From an uncultured Pirellulaceae bacterium (GTDB lineage: Bacteria; Planctomycetota; Planctomycetia; Pirellulales; Pirellulaceae): DNA of 34,703 nt. Below the pieces are notes generated by a model. It had not been told where the DNA came from and ran no database searches. It saw only the letters and a program-made list of their open reading frames with translations. Position numbers and translations under genes: made by a program. This document shows positions 7,529 through 16,068 of this stretch, in pieces. The stretch covers positions 1 through 34,703 of the forward strand of contig CAJQQR010000110.1 of assembly GCA_905480545.1 (NCBI GenBank). Reading direction: 5' to 3'. Position 1 is the stretch's first letter; each line of letters begins with the position of its first letter.

Positions 7529-9607
7529 TCAACGCCGAGCGGTCTTGATTTGCATTTGCGAAGGCAATTGGTAGCGATAGTACGCTTCAAGAGAAAGTGT
7601 GGCCATTGCGGTCGAATAGAAGCGACCGCCATATGAACTCCAAAGCGAGGTTGCGGGGAAGCTGCCGGAATTGTTACTGGATTTGTCTTGAAGCGATAAC
7701 AATTTTTGGGACAGTGACCGATTCCACGTTTTCCAATTCTCTGAATGGCGATCGGTACCATCATTTTGGCCTACGTTTTTTTCATGATGCATCGCCAGCG
7801 TGGCGTAGTACCAGTAATAAAGATTTTCGACTTTGGATCCGAAGGGGGTTTCCTCCAGGATGAAACGAACTGCTTCGTCGGACGCTTTCTCCGGTACGTA
7901 CAGTTTCAGCAATCGTTTGCATAGAATTGCTTCAGCGGTCATCGTTCGAGAGGGGCCTTCTGCCGGACGATAAGATGAAATGCCGCCGGATTTTCCTTTT
8001 GAGTATCCGGCAAGGAATTTGGCCATCAACTGACGGGGCTTTTCAGGAATGGGAAAACCCGCCTGTTCCGCACTTACTAATGCCATTACTTGCCAGCCAA
8101 ATTGGCTCATGTCACCGTCGTCACCCGGTCGGTATCGCCAGCCACCTGTCGTTTGATTCTGGATTGAAAGGGTGTATTTCTGGGCTTTCTCGACGAATGG
8201 TTTGATCCGATGGTCACCTGTTAACGCATAGGCTTCGGTAATTGCAAGCATCGCCATGGCGTGACAGTACGTTCTGGCAAACAGCCCGGCGCTGCCGTAC
8301 ATGCTTCCGTCATCATTTTGTGTTCGAATTAGGTACTCAAGTGCTTTTTGGACGGTTTTTTGATGCGGGCCATCGAGATGGGTATGACCTGCACCTAGAA
8401 ATGAGAGCACGACCAACCCAGTGATTCCATTATCGGAGTAGTAACCGGCGCCGCTACGATTGTGCCCGTAGACGTTGGTTTCCGTTCCGGCGTTATACTT
8501 TCGCGGGTTCCAGCGGCCATCTTCGGATTGCTCGGAGCCCAACCACTGTAACGCTTGCTGTACAGCAAGTTCGGTCTTCTTTGAGCCGCCGTTTTGGATG
8601 ACTAGTTCAGTTCGGTTCGGCGAAAAGCGGTTTTGGTAAACCTTCGGGATCGGTAAACCATCTCCAAGACGCCTCGGTTGTGCAGGTTTGTCATCCCGAA
8701 GCCGTGGTTGTTGTTTATTCCAAGACGCAGATTTCCATTGAGTTTGATCGCTTGCTGCTTCTGGCAACGAATTTGCGTCTTGGATCTCAGTTGTGTTTGG
8801 AATCGGTTCAACTTGTTGTTGAGAAATTTGATTTCGAAGTTCGTTAACAACCGCGTTCGTGTCGATTTCAGTCTGTGCCATTTGTGGACGCGCAACCGAA
8901 TCGGTTCGGGGCGCGATTTGCGTGTCAGTTTTTTGAGTGATCTGGCTCAATGATTCAGGCGTTTGAGCCTTTGAATCGCGACGGTTGGGCTTAGTCGCCG
9001 ACGCGATTTTTGCCGGTTCCACTTTTTGATCTTCCGCATTCTGGATTTGGAAGGCTTGGATTTCTACCAGTTCGGGGGCCTTGGTATTGGTAAACGCCTG
9101 GCCTGCAACATCGCTGACAGGATGTTCTTGAAAAGAAATTTTCGTTTCCGGTGTTTCTCGAACCGGAAGTGCCGTTTGGTGGCTTTCAAGTTTTGGGTGC
9201 GAGACTGACTCCGGACCACTGGGGTTTTCATCAACAAATTCCTCCCAAGGAGCCGACTCGGACTTGTTATCCGTAGCGTCTGATTCGACGAGTTCAATTT
9301 CTTCACTTTGAACACTAAAGCTAATGGGTTCCTCTTGCTTTGCGGTTCCTCGGTGAAAGAAAAGCTTCGTTCCATATGCGTAACCGCCAAGAAGAATATG
9401 GGCAAACAGCGATAATGCCAAGCATTTCCAAAGCGGTTTAACCTGACCCCATCGCGTCCAAACGAGGACAATGGTCAGGATGGTAAAAACTACCAACCCG
9501 ATCAAAAGCGCATACTCCAACAACGACGCTGTCGGTTGTTCAACAAGCATCACCGATTGGTCGGCGAGTAATGTCATGCAATTTGGATAATGATTGAAGG
9601 TCAACAT
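7529..9607 (-). CDS. TonB-like membrane anchor fused to a prenyltransferase/squalene-cyclase-fold toroid
   Basis: A 692-residue protein. It has two membrane helices (about 29-50 and 62-83) separated by a basic loop (TRWGQVKPLWK) predicted to be cytoplasmic, so the rest lies in the periplasm. The second helix has Ser66 and His70 (LALSLFAHILLGG), the Ser-x3-His spacing of the TonB anchor (E. coli Ser16/His20). It is followed by EEPISFSVQSEEIELVE, which resembles the TonB segment after the membrane. Residues 86-340 are a Gln/Pro/Ser-rich linker. From about 345 come alpha/alpha-toroid repeats of prenyltransferase/squalene oxidase type (ALQWLGSEQSEDGRWNP, ALEYLIRTQNDDGSMYG, AQKYTLSIQNQTTGGWRY). 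I do not see the catalytic DxDD of true squalene-hopene cyclases. The gene lies 77 bp after ExbD. Either 9607 or the in-frame ATG at 9577 may be the start. Confidence 0.82.
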   Translation of the reverse strand: MLTFNHYPNCMTLLADQSVMLVEQPTASLLEYALLIGLVVFTILTIVLVWTRWGQVKPLWKCLALSLFAHILLGGYAYGTKLFFHRGTAKQEEPISFSVQSEEIELVESDATDNKSESAPWEEFVDENPSGPESVSHPKLESHQTALPVRETPETKISFQEHPVSDVAGQAFTNTKAPELVEIQAFQIQNAEDQKVEPAKIASATKPNRRDSKAQTPESLSQITQKTDTQIAPRTDSVARPQMAQTEIDTNAVVNELRNQISQQQVEPIPNTTEIQDANSLPEAASDQTQWKSASWNKQQPRLRDDKPAQPRRLGDGLPIPKVYQNRFSPNRTELVIQNGGSKKTELAVQQALQWLGSEQSEDGRWNPRKYNAGTETNVYGHNRSGAGYYSDNGITGLVVLSFLGAGHTHLDGPHQKTVQKALEYLIRTQNDDGSMYGSAGLFARTYCHAMAMLAITEAYALTGDHRIKPFVEKAQKYTLSIQNQTTGGWRYRPGDDGDMSQFGWQVMALVSAEQAGFPIPEKPRQLMAKFLAGYSKGKSGGISSYRPAEGPSRTMTAEAILCKRLLKLYVPEKASDEAVRFILEETPFGSKVENLYYWYYATLAMHHEKNVGQNDGTDRHSENWKTWNRSLSQKLLSLQDKSSNNSGSFPATSLWSSYGGRFYSTAMATLSLEAYYRYQLPSQMQIKTARR

Positions 9608-9684
9608 TTTTTTACGTCGTTGTATCGTTCCGATTTGAAACGCCGGTTCCGCGTTCCTCCTTTTTTCTTAAGGGCACGTTCTTG

Positions 9685-10110
9685 TTATCGCAATTGCTTT
9701 CCGACCTTTACGGCGATCCGCATTTCTTTGATACCGGCAGCGCCTATGGTTCCGAGTACATCGGCAATCCGCTGGTACTTGAGGTGTGATTCGCCGCGAA
9801 CAACGACACCAATCTTGCTATATTCTTTTTTTGCTTCTGCCAGACTGGATTCGAGTTCTTCGAGAGAAACCGTTCGGTTATCCAGCATCAATTCATTTTC
9901 ATACACATTGATGATTCGTTTTGATGGCGCGCTAGTTAGCGTGCCCGAACGAGACAGGCTTGGAACCTCCAGCGGCATTTGCTGTTCGGCTTCTTCCAAT
10001 TCGGTAAAGCGTGTTCCGACCATGAAGAAGATGATCAAAAGGAAAACAATGTCAATCATCGGCGTCAAGTTTAGAGTCGCCTGTTCGTCTTCTGAAGTTT
10101 TCAGCGGCAT
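9685..10110 (-). CDS. exbD: ExbD/TolR-family biopolymer transport protein
   Basis: A 141-residue single-span inner-membrane protein. Together with ExbB/TolQ it forms a proton-driven motor that energises TonB- or TolA-like proteins. The short cytoplasmic N terminus is followed by the family signature LNLTPMIDIVFLLIIFFMV, with the essential membrane Asp at position 20 (E. coli ExbD Asp25). The periplasmic domain is of normal size, with the usual strand-helix pattern ending in GTIGAAGIKEMRIAVK. A good Shine-Dalgarno (AAGGA, about nine bases upstream) supports the ATG at 10110. It sits between the ExbB gene (128 bp upstream) and the TonB-like toroid gene (77 bp downstream) on the same strand. That order suggests the toroid protein is its output partner. 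Confidence 0.93.
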   Translation of the reverse strand: MPLKTSEDEQATLNLTPMIDIVFLLIIFFMVGTRFTELEEAEQQMPLEVPSLSRSGTLTSAPSKRIINVYENELMLDNRTVSLEELESSLAEAKKEYSKIGVVVRGESHLKYQRIADVLGTIGAAGIKEMRIAVKVGKQLR

Positions 10111-10238
10111 CTAAGAATTCCTTCGCAAGTCACATGCAAGCAAAATATTATGGGTTCGTTGTATCTGCGTTGGGTTCGATCGGGCGAATTTTTCCAACCG
10201 ATTTTCCGATTGTCAGTTCGCAACTGATATCAAAATGA

Positions 10239-11108
10239 CTAGGCCGCCTTTTTCGAACGGGCTCTTGTTTTGTTTTTGGCAGACGACGAATTTGAGCTCG
10301 AAGAAGTAGAATTTGTAAAGTTCTGTTCGCCGTCCTCTGGTTCATCGTCTAACGCCACAGCATCTGATGCTATGTAGCTGACCACTTTTTGTCCCAGGTC
10401 ATCGATCTCGACAATCAAACGGTCGACTCGTCCGACGAAGTAGATGTATGCAATCAAGGCAGGAATGGCGACGCTCATGCCTGCAGCAGTCGTCAACAAA
10501 GCCTGACTGATTCCGTTGGCGATTAACAATTTGGGATCAGCGTTCGTTGTCGAAGCACCGATCGCATCAAATGCGAGAATCATTCCCACGACCGTTCCCA
10601 GCAATCCCAGCAATGGTGTTACGGTTGCGATGCCGTTGATCAATCGAAGATATTTTTTCAACTTGTACGTCACTCGTTCACCTTCGTCCATAATCGCTTG
10701 CTCAACTTCGACAGAGGGACGCCCCCATTTATGGCTTGCAGCGGCAAAGATTCGCGAAATGATACTTGGATTTTCCTTGCAAATTCGGATCGCTGTTTTC
10801 TGTGTCAGCGAACCTTCTTTTAATTGTGTTTGAAAGAGTTTGACGAAGTGGCGGGGGATGATTTGCCCTTTTCTTAAGCTGATCGTGCGTTCAAAAATGA
10901 AGACCAGCAACAGAATCGATGCAAGACCGATCGGGATCATCAGCGGTCCGCCATTTCTGACGATCTGGAGCAAGGACTTCGACGTGAAAATGTTGGATGC
11001 TTCAGATTCGGTTCCTACATCAATCATCGCTTCCTGTGCACTTGAAACAGTGCAACAAGATAGGATCAGCAAAAACGCTATCGAATGAATGGTTTTTCTT
11101 GTAAACAT
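10239..11108 (-). CDS. exbB: MotA/TolQ/ExbB-family proton channel protein
   Basis: A 289-residue inner-membrane protein forming the proton-conducting stator of Ton/Tol-type motors with ExbD. Residues 1-24 look like a signal peptide (IAFLLILSCCTVSSA), an addition common in planctomycete and Bacteroidetes ExbB homologues. Three membrane helices follow: around 50-72 (GGPLMIPIGLASILLLVFIF), then two in the conserved TolQ domain. The latter are ATVTPLLGLLGTVVGMILAFDAI and the ALLTTAAGMSVAIPALIAYIYF helix, which bears the conserved Thr residues. The C terminus is a Ser/Asn-rich then Lys/Arg-rich tail (about 260-289). The gene starts 11 bp after the TPR gene, and an AAGGG ribosome-binding site overlaps that gene's stop codon. 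This arrangement indicates one transcript with likely translational coupling. Confidence 0.93.
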   Translation of the reverse strand: MFTRKTIHSIAFLLILSCCTVSSAQEAMIDVGTESEASNIFTSKSLLQIVRNGGPLMIPIGLASILLLVFIFERTISLRKGQIIPRHFVKLFQTQLKEGSLTQKTAIRICKENPSIISRIFAAASHKWGRPSVEVEQAIMDEGERVTYKLKKYLRLINGIATVTPLLGLLGTVVGMILAFDAIGASTTNADPKLLIANGISQALLTTAAGMSVAIPALIAYIYFVGRVDRLIVEIDDLGQKVVSYIASDAVALDDEPEDGEQNFTNSTSSSSNSSSAKNKTRARSKKAA

Positions 11109-11119
11109 TGAAATAACCC

Positions 11120-14100
11120 TTATTTCAAAACGGTTGGTTTTATTTCGGCCGATGTCCGATTCTGAAGCTCATTGATCCGCTCATTGGCTTCGGCCGTAAA
11201 CATCGTTTTGTTGTGGTCTTGCAGGATGCGTTGGTAGCTCTCGATCGCGTGGTTATCCTGTTTCAGCAGCTCGAAACATTTTCCGATTTGAAGTAACGCT
11301 GCTGCTTGCCATTGCGGGTAAGCATGTAAGATTTCGGTTCGCTGGTACGCGTCGATGGCTTCTTCATATGCGTCCTGATGGAAATGGCTCTCGCCGATCA
11401 TCCATTGCGCCATCGCAGCGGTTTCGGTGCCCGTTGCAGGTTCTGAATCAAGTACATTTTGAAAAGCTGTTCGGGATTTAGTGAATTGTCCAAGTCCAGC
11501 GTATGATCGACCCAAGACATAGTGAGCTTCATGGATTTCCTTCCAATTCGGATCGAAATCCAGCAGTTCGGTGGCAAGCTCAATCGCAGCCGACCAGTTT
11601 TTTTGTTTGGCTGCGACTTGTGCTCTCCGCATCAGGATCTGGTGTGATTTTTTATGCTGGCCCAGCCTTGCATCGACGGCGATGGCTTCAAATTGTTGAC
11701 CGGCAACGTCTAATTTTTCAATCAGATAATTGGCCTCCGCAGCCCAATAGACTGCGAGTTTTGAAATCTTGTTTTCGCTGAAGCGATCGACGATCGTCCG
11801 GAAAAGTTTCGCAGCACGTAAATATTCTTTTTTATCAAAGGCTATTTTCGCAAGCTCAAAAGTCGAGGTTGCAAGCGCGTTCCGGTCTTTGCTGTTTTTC
11901 AAAATGCTGGATAACAACTGCTCCGAACGATCGGTTTTGTTTTCTTCTGTTTTCTGATGGGCAAGTTTTAGGGTTGCCTCTGGCCAATGCTTGCTTTGTT
12001 TGAAATGTCGATGGATTCGGCCAAAACATTGGGTTGCAAGCTCTTTATTGTTGTCGTCAAAGTGGATCCAGGCTAACTCATAGAGAAGCAGGTCTTCTTG
12101 CTGGGATTGGGTCGAGGCAATTAGCTGTGCGTAAATTGGGGTAAGTGTTTTCAGTTTGTCAGGAGTGTTTTTGCGGTAGAGATTGGTTAAAGCCAAAACT
12201 GCTTTTTCGGCATGCTTGTTTTTCAGGTCATTGGCAAGCAAGTTTTCGTAGGCCTTCGCCGCGTCTAAATGGTTGTCCGCTTTTTCCAACAAGACGGCTT
12301 TGAGATACAGGGCATCTGCTGCCTCATCGCTATCTGGAAAGGATTGGATCAATCGGTCAACCCCAACGAGTGTACTCTCAATATTTCCGAGTTCTTTTTG
12401 GCTCCAGATATAACCCAACATAGCCTTGCTCTTCTGGGTCTTGTCGTCCGTCTTTGATGCAACACGGGAAAACCACTCCGCTGCGTACCGAAATTGTTTT
12501 GCTGCGAACGCAATTTCGGCCAGTTGCAACAAGGTTTGGATTTTCCGTTGGCTGCCTACGATCCTATTCGCACAGCTTTCAGCAGATTGCATGTTTTGCC
12601 GTTTGGCGTAGATCAAGGCCAGGTTTGTTGCGGCATTATTGGCTTCTGTCGAGCTCGTTTTATTCGCTAGGTTTTCGGAACTGTTGGCAATGTCGAGAAA
12701 CGATTCAAGGCTTGTGGTCGCATCAGCTAATCGGTTCTGTTTGATTTGTATGGATGCCCTCGCCAACAAGGTTGCACTTCGTGTTGCATTTTCCGCAATA
12801 TCGACGTTGATTTGTTCCAGCATCGACAGCGCTTCGGATTGTCGTCCTTGACGAAGTTGGGTCAGAGCAAGGCGATACTTCCATGTCTCATAGGAAGCCT
12901 GTGCTTCTTTGGAAGTCAACTCATTCGGCGTATGATTGGAAATCAAATGTGCCAAGATTGCCTCGGCTTTATCGTAATGCTCCAGCGAAATTCTCGCAGC
13001 AGCCTCGTTGTCCAATGAATTTGCGATCAGATCGCTTTGCTGATACGTTTCTCGAAACGTCTCGCAATTTGAAACAACAAGTTCAAATTGTTGAGAGTTT
13101 CTGAGGATTTGTATCTTCAGCAATAACGCATCGTCACCCCAATCGGAATCACGGAAATCAGTAAAGACAATATCGAGATTGACCAAGGCCTCGGCGTATC
13201 GATTTTCCTGACTCAAACTGCGAGCGAATTCGTAGTGCAAAGCTGGAATGATCTTCCGGGTTGGGTTGCTCCGTAATGCCGTTTCAAAAAACTGATTTGC
13301 AGCTTTGTAGTCGGCCAATTCATATGCTGTACGACCCGACCAATAGCGAATTGGCTGAATCAATTCGTTGTCGCGATACTGCGTTTCGAATTTCGCAAAC
13401 GTTTTTTTTGCTGCAGGAAATTGGTTTCTCTTGAAGTGGATTTTTCCCAGCTGCAAAAGTGAGTCGGGTACGCGGCCAGATTCTGGCCGATTGATCAACA
13501 GCTGATAGAATCGCATCGCTTCATCAACTTCGCCCAATTTTTCAAGTGCGCGGGCTAAACCGAAACGAGATTCATTTGCCAGCTTTCCGTTGGGATGTTT
13601 TGCTAACGCCAATTCAAAAAAACGCTCTGCCGCTTGGAAGTCACCACTCCTCAACTTGATTTCGGCCAGATAAGGATAGGCGAATTCCAGTAAAGTGTGT
13701 TGAGGGTTTTTCGATGCAAATTGCTGTAGATGCTTGGCGGCAATTTCGTTGTCACCAGTGAGATAACAAACCTCGCCCATGCGATAACTCGCTTGAGTTG
13801 CAAATTGATGGTTTGGATTACGAGAGATGAATTCGGCTAGATTTGTCCGTGCATTTTTATAGTCACCCAGCGGTACGAGCGATTCGGCAAGATAAAAACG
13901 ACTGAGTTCGACCAGCGCTTCGTTGGTGCCAGTATCGACAATTTTTTGGAAACGCTGAGCGGCGAATCGGAACTGACCACGCGAATAATGCACCGTTCCA
14001 AGTTGGTAAAGGTCCTCTGTTTCATCGGTTTGGGAGCATGCCATTGCGGGATGGAATGCCAGCAATAGCATCACAATTGCCGTATGGAGGATGCCTTCTA

Positions 14101-14122
14101 CCGTTTGAGAATGGATTCTCAT
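11120..14122 (-). CDS. Large exported tetratricopeptide-repeat protein
   Basis: A roughly 1000-residue protein made almost wholly of TPR helical hairpins of the YbgF/BamD type, for example YQLGTVHYSRGQFRFAAQRF and SYRMGEVCYLTGDNEIAAKH. Repeats run from about residue 35 to the C terminus, and the last ends near SYQRILQDHNKTM. The open frame extends upstream to a TTG at 14173 and an ATG at 14164. I prefer the ATG at 14122 because it places a signal peptide (ILHTAIVMLLLAFHPAMA) close to the N terminus. The protein is therefore predicted to be periplasmic or surface-exposed. It heads the ExbB/ExbD/toroid block, with ExbB starting 11 bp later. A periplasmic TPR protein also accompanies the Tol motor in proteobacteria (CpoB/YbgF), so a scaffolding role for this motor is a reasonable guess. 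Confidence 0.88.
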   Translation of the reverse strand: MRIHSQTVEGILHTAIVMLLLAFHPAMACSQTDETEDLYQLGTVHYSRGQFRFAAQRFQKIVDTGTNEALVELSRFYLAESLVPLGDYKNARTNLAEFISRNPNHQFATQASYRMGEVCYLTGDNEIAAKHLQQFASKNPQHTLLEFAYPYLAEIKLRSGDFQAAERFFELALAKHPNGKLANESRFGLARALEKLGEVDEAMRFYQLLINRPESGRVPDSLLQLGKIHFKRNQFPAAKKTFAKFETQYRDNELIQPIRYWSGRTAYELADYKAANQFFETALRSNPTRKIIPALHYEFARSLSQENRYAEALVNLDIVFTDFRDSDWGDDALLLKIQILRNSQQFELVVSNCETFRETYQQSDLIANSLDNEAAARISLEHYDKAEAILAHLISNHTPNELTSKEAQASYETWKYRLALTQLRQGRQSEALSMLEQINVDIAENATRSATLLARASIQIKQNRLADATTSLESFLDIANSSENLANKTSSTEANNAATNLALIYAKRQNMQSAESCANRIVGSQRKIQTLLQLAEIAFAAKQFRYAAEWFSRVASKTDDKTQKSKAMLGYIWSQKELGNIESTLVGVDRLIQSFPDSDEAADALYLKAVLLEKADNHLDAAKAYENLLANDLKNKHAEKAVLALTNLYRKNTPDKLKTLTPIYAQLIASTQSQQEDLLLYELAWIHFDDNNKELATQCFGRIHRHFKQSKHWPEATLKLAHQKTEENKTDRSEQLLSSILKNSKDRNALATSTFELAKIAFDKKEYLRAAKLFRTIVDRFSENKISKLAVYWAAEANYLIEKLDVAGQQFEAIAVDARLGQHKKSHQILMRRAQVAAKQKNWSAAIELATELLDFDPNWKEIHEAHYVLGRSYAGLGQFTKSRTAFQNVLDSEPATGTETAAMAQWMIGESHFHQDAYEEAIDAYQRTEILHAYPQWQAAALLQIGKCFELLKQDNHAIESYQRILQDHNKTMFTAEANERINELQNRTSAEIKPTVLK

Positions 14123-14308
14123 TTTCCACACTTCGAGTTGAAACCTTGTTACCACATTGCGCATGAGAGCCAATGTTTTTGCGTTCCGCCGTAAACAGAA
14201 TCGGAATAATCGGAACCGTTGATGAGGTGATTTCGAAAAAACAAAATGGTTTACGCGACTTCGCTAACTTCACAGCCGCTCGTTGTCGGGGAGAAAAAAC
14301 TCAATAAA

Positions 14309-14533
14309 ATGGGACGTATGAAACCGAAACAAATTGAAATTCAGTTGAACGGAGAGGCATATTCGCTCGCTGAGCCTGCGACCGTCGATGATTTGATCGA
14401 AATTCGACAACTGAACCCGAAACAAATTGCGGTTGAAATAAATGGAAGCCTCGTTCCGCGGGAAAATTTTAGGTTTTTCCTGATTTCGAGCGGGGATTGT
14501 GTCGAGGTCGTTTCGCTAGCAGGCGGTGGTTAA
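14309..14533 (+). CDS. thiS: Sulfur carrier protein ThiS
   Basis: A 74-residue ubiquitin-fold sulfur carrier. Its C-terminal glycine is converted to a thiocarboxylate that supplies sulfur for the thiamin thiazole ring. The sequence shows the expected short beta-grasp pattern (QIEIQLNGEAYSL; TVDDLIEI; IAVEINGSLVPRENF; GDCVEVVSLAGGG) and ends in the required Gly-Gly. The open frame extends upstream to 14246, but the extra 21 residues have no place in the family. I chose the ATG at 14309 because of the GGGGAGAA run 12-20 bases upstream; the ATG at 14318 is an alternative. thiG follows 79 bp downstream. No TPP-riboswitch consensus (CTGAGA, ACCTGA) is visible upstream. Confidence 0.9.
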   Translation: MGRMKPKQIEIQLNGEAYSLAEPATVDDLIEIRQLNPKQIAVEINGSLVPRENFRFFLISSGDCVEVVSLAGGG

Positions 14534-14579
14534 AAATCGATTTCGAAGCTCAAGACGTAAATGCAACGTAAGCCGTTCG

Positions 14580-14613
14580 TGAAAAGAATACATCGATGAA
14601 AAGAATACGCCGA
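14580..14613. repeat. 17-bp tandem duplication ahead of thiG
   Basis: Two adjacent 17-bp units (14580-14596 and 14597-14613) agree at 15 of 17 positions. Each ends just where an ATG begins. The ATG at 14596 opens a six-codon frame (MKRIRR) whose stop overlaps the thiG start as ATGA, while the ATG at 14613 is the thiG start. It may be only a slippage product, or it could give minor translational coupling. Confidence 0.8.
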
Positions 14614-15494
14614 TGAGCACCATCGAAAAGTCAAGCATAGATTCTGTTTTTGAGGTTGGTGGTCACCAGCTTTCAAGTCGTTTGATCCTCGGAACGGGGC
14701 GATACGAATCATTCGAGACCATGCAGCAGTCGCTCGATGTATCTGGAACCCAATGTGTCACCGTCGCGGTCCGTCGCGAGCGGCTTTATGATGGTGAAGG
14801 CCGTAACATTTTGGATTTCCTAGACTTGGATCGTTACGTCTTGTTGCCGAATACTGCCGGGTGCTTTGACGCACAGACGGCAGTACGATGTGCTCGAATG
14901 GGACGCGAGATTCTGCGAGGGTTGGAAAACCCCGGAGCCAATTGGGTCAAGTTGGAGGTGTTGGGTGATAGCAAGACGTTGCTTCCAGACCCCGTCGAAA
15001 CCATCAAGGCGACGGAGATCCTTGTGGCCGAAGGGTTTAAGGTCTTGTGTTACACCAGTGACGATCCGATTACAGCAATTCGGTTGAAAAAAGCCGGAGC
15101 AACAAGCGTGATGCCAGCAGGGAGTCCAATTGGCTCTGGCCAGGGGATTCTGAATCCCAACAACCTTCGGATCATTCTCGAATATTTAAAGGAAGGCGAT
15201 GCATCCTATCCTGTTATCATTGACGCTGGAGTGGGAACGGCCAGTGATGTCGCGGTCGCAATGGAGTTAGGTGCAGATGCCGTGCTATTAAATACGGCTG
15301 TGGCTCACGCAAAAGATCCTGTCCTTATGGCAAAGGCGATGAAGGCAGGGATTGAGGCTGGACGATATTCTTATCTTGCTGGACGTATTCCTAAGCAGCT
15401 TTATGCAACGGCAAGCAGCCCGGAGGATGGCGTCATTGCGACTCGACCGTTTTTCAACGAGTCAGATGGCGGAAAAATCGTTGGCGACCCGTAG
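14613..15494 (+). CDS. thiG: Thiazole synthase ThiG
   Basis: A 293-residue cytoplasmic (beta/alpha)8 enzyme that condenses 1-deoxy-D-xylulose 5-phosphate, dehydroglycine/glycine imine and ThiS-thiocarboxylate into the thiazole phosphate moiety of thiamin. The Schiff-base lysine is Lys113 in [11 protein letters not shown]. Other family segments are [45 protein letters not shown] (phosphate loop), [20 protein letters not shown] and [14 protein letters not shown]. The length exceeds the usual 255-265 residues because of a short N-terminal extension and a C-terminal tail of about 20 residues. It sits between thiS and a MOSC-domain gene that begins 28 bp later. No thiF, thiO or thiE is seen in the window. 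Confidence 0.96.
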   Translation: MSTIEKSSIDSVFEVGGHQLSSRLILGTGRYESFETMQQSLDVSGTQCVTVAVRRERLYDGEGRNILDFLDLDRYVLLPNTAGCFDAQTAVRCARMGREILRGLENPGANWVKLEVLGDSKTLLPDPVETIKATEILVAEGFKVLCYTSDDPITAIRLKKAGATSVMPAGSPIGSGQGILNPNNLRIILEYLKEGDASYPVIIDAGVGTASDVAVAMELGADAVLLNTAVAHAKDPVLMAKAMKAGIEAGRYSYLAGRIPKQLYATASSPEDGVIATRPFFNESDGGKIVGDP

Positions 15495-15521
15495 CATCAT
15501 TGTTCGGAAAGTGAATTTAAA

Positions 15522-16034
15522 ATGAGTGACGCGACAGAAGCAACTTTGATCAATAACCTGCTTCACAATTTCCCGATGAAAGGCAAAGTGGAATGGATCG
15601 GTGTTCGACCTGGCCGCCGCGAAGCTGTATCGGTAATTGAATTTGTGACAGTATGTTCCGAAAAAGGATTGATCGGCGATCACTTTAATGGACGGCCTGG
15701 TGCAAAACGGATGGTGACATTGATTCAGCAGGAGCATATTGCCGTTGTCGAAGCGATTCTTCGCAAAGACTCAATCGATCCCGCATTGCTTCGTCGAAAT
15801 ATTGTGGTCAGCGGCATCAACTTGCTTGCACTCAAATCGCAACGATTCATGATTGGCACAGCGGTTTTTGAGGGGACTGGGCCTTGTCCGCCCTGCTCGA
15901 GAATGGAAGAGAACTTGGGCCCCGGCGGTTACAACGCGATGCGTGGACATGGCGGCCTGAATGCTACGGTGATTGAGTCGGGAACGTTTCGAGCGGGGGA
16001 CACACTGGAAGTGGTGCATCAGCAATCGGGCTGA
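15522..16034 (+). CDS. MOSC domain-containing protein
   Basis: A 170-residue protein consisting essentially of one MOSC domain, the beta-barrel found at the C terminus of Moco sulfurases and in YiiM/YcbX. MOSC domains are predicted to carry or transfer sulfur through a conserved cysteine. Here the key region is GTGPCPPCSRMEENLGPGGY followed by NAMRGHGGLNA, with candidate cysteines in the CPPC. Early family segments are VEWIGVRPGRR and GLIGDHFNGRPGAKRMVTLIQ. Start 15522 is supported by a GGAAAG upstream; an ATG at 15576 would remove 18 residues. It begins 28 bp after thiG, so it is probably co-transcribed with thiS-thiG. A role in delivering sulfur to ThiS is inferred from this position only. 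Confidence 0.9.
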   Translation: MSDATEATLINNLLHNFPMKGKVEWIGVRPGRREAVSVIEFVTVCSEKGLIGDHFNGRPGAKRMVTLIQQEHIAVVEAILRKDSIDPALLRRNIVVSGINLLALKSQRFMIGTAVFEGTGPCPPCSRMEENLGPGGYNAMRGHGGLNATVIESGTFRAGDTLEVVHQQSG

Positions 16035-16068
16035 CAGGAGAAAAACAGCACAATGAAGATTGGCTCGC

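Noticed and set aside
14205..14245. A TGATGAG...CGAAAA stretch reminiscent of a hammerhead ribozyme core
   Set aside because: The conserved C at the core start is replaced, and no stem II or flanking stems can be drawn.
14123..14308. Expected TPP riboswitch ahead of thiS
   Set aside because: No CTGAGA or ACCTGA-type conserved blocks are present, so I do not call one.
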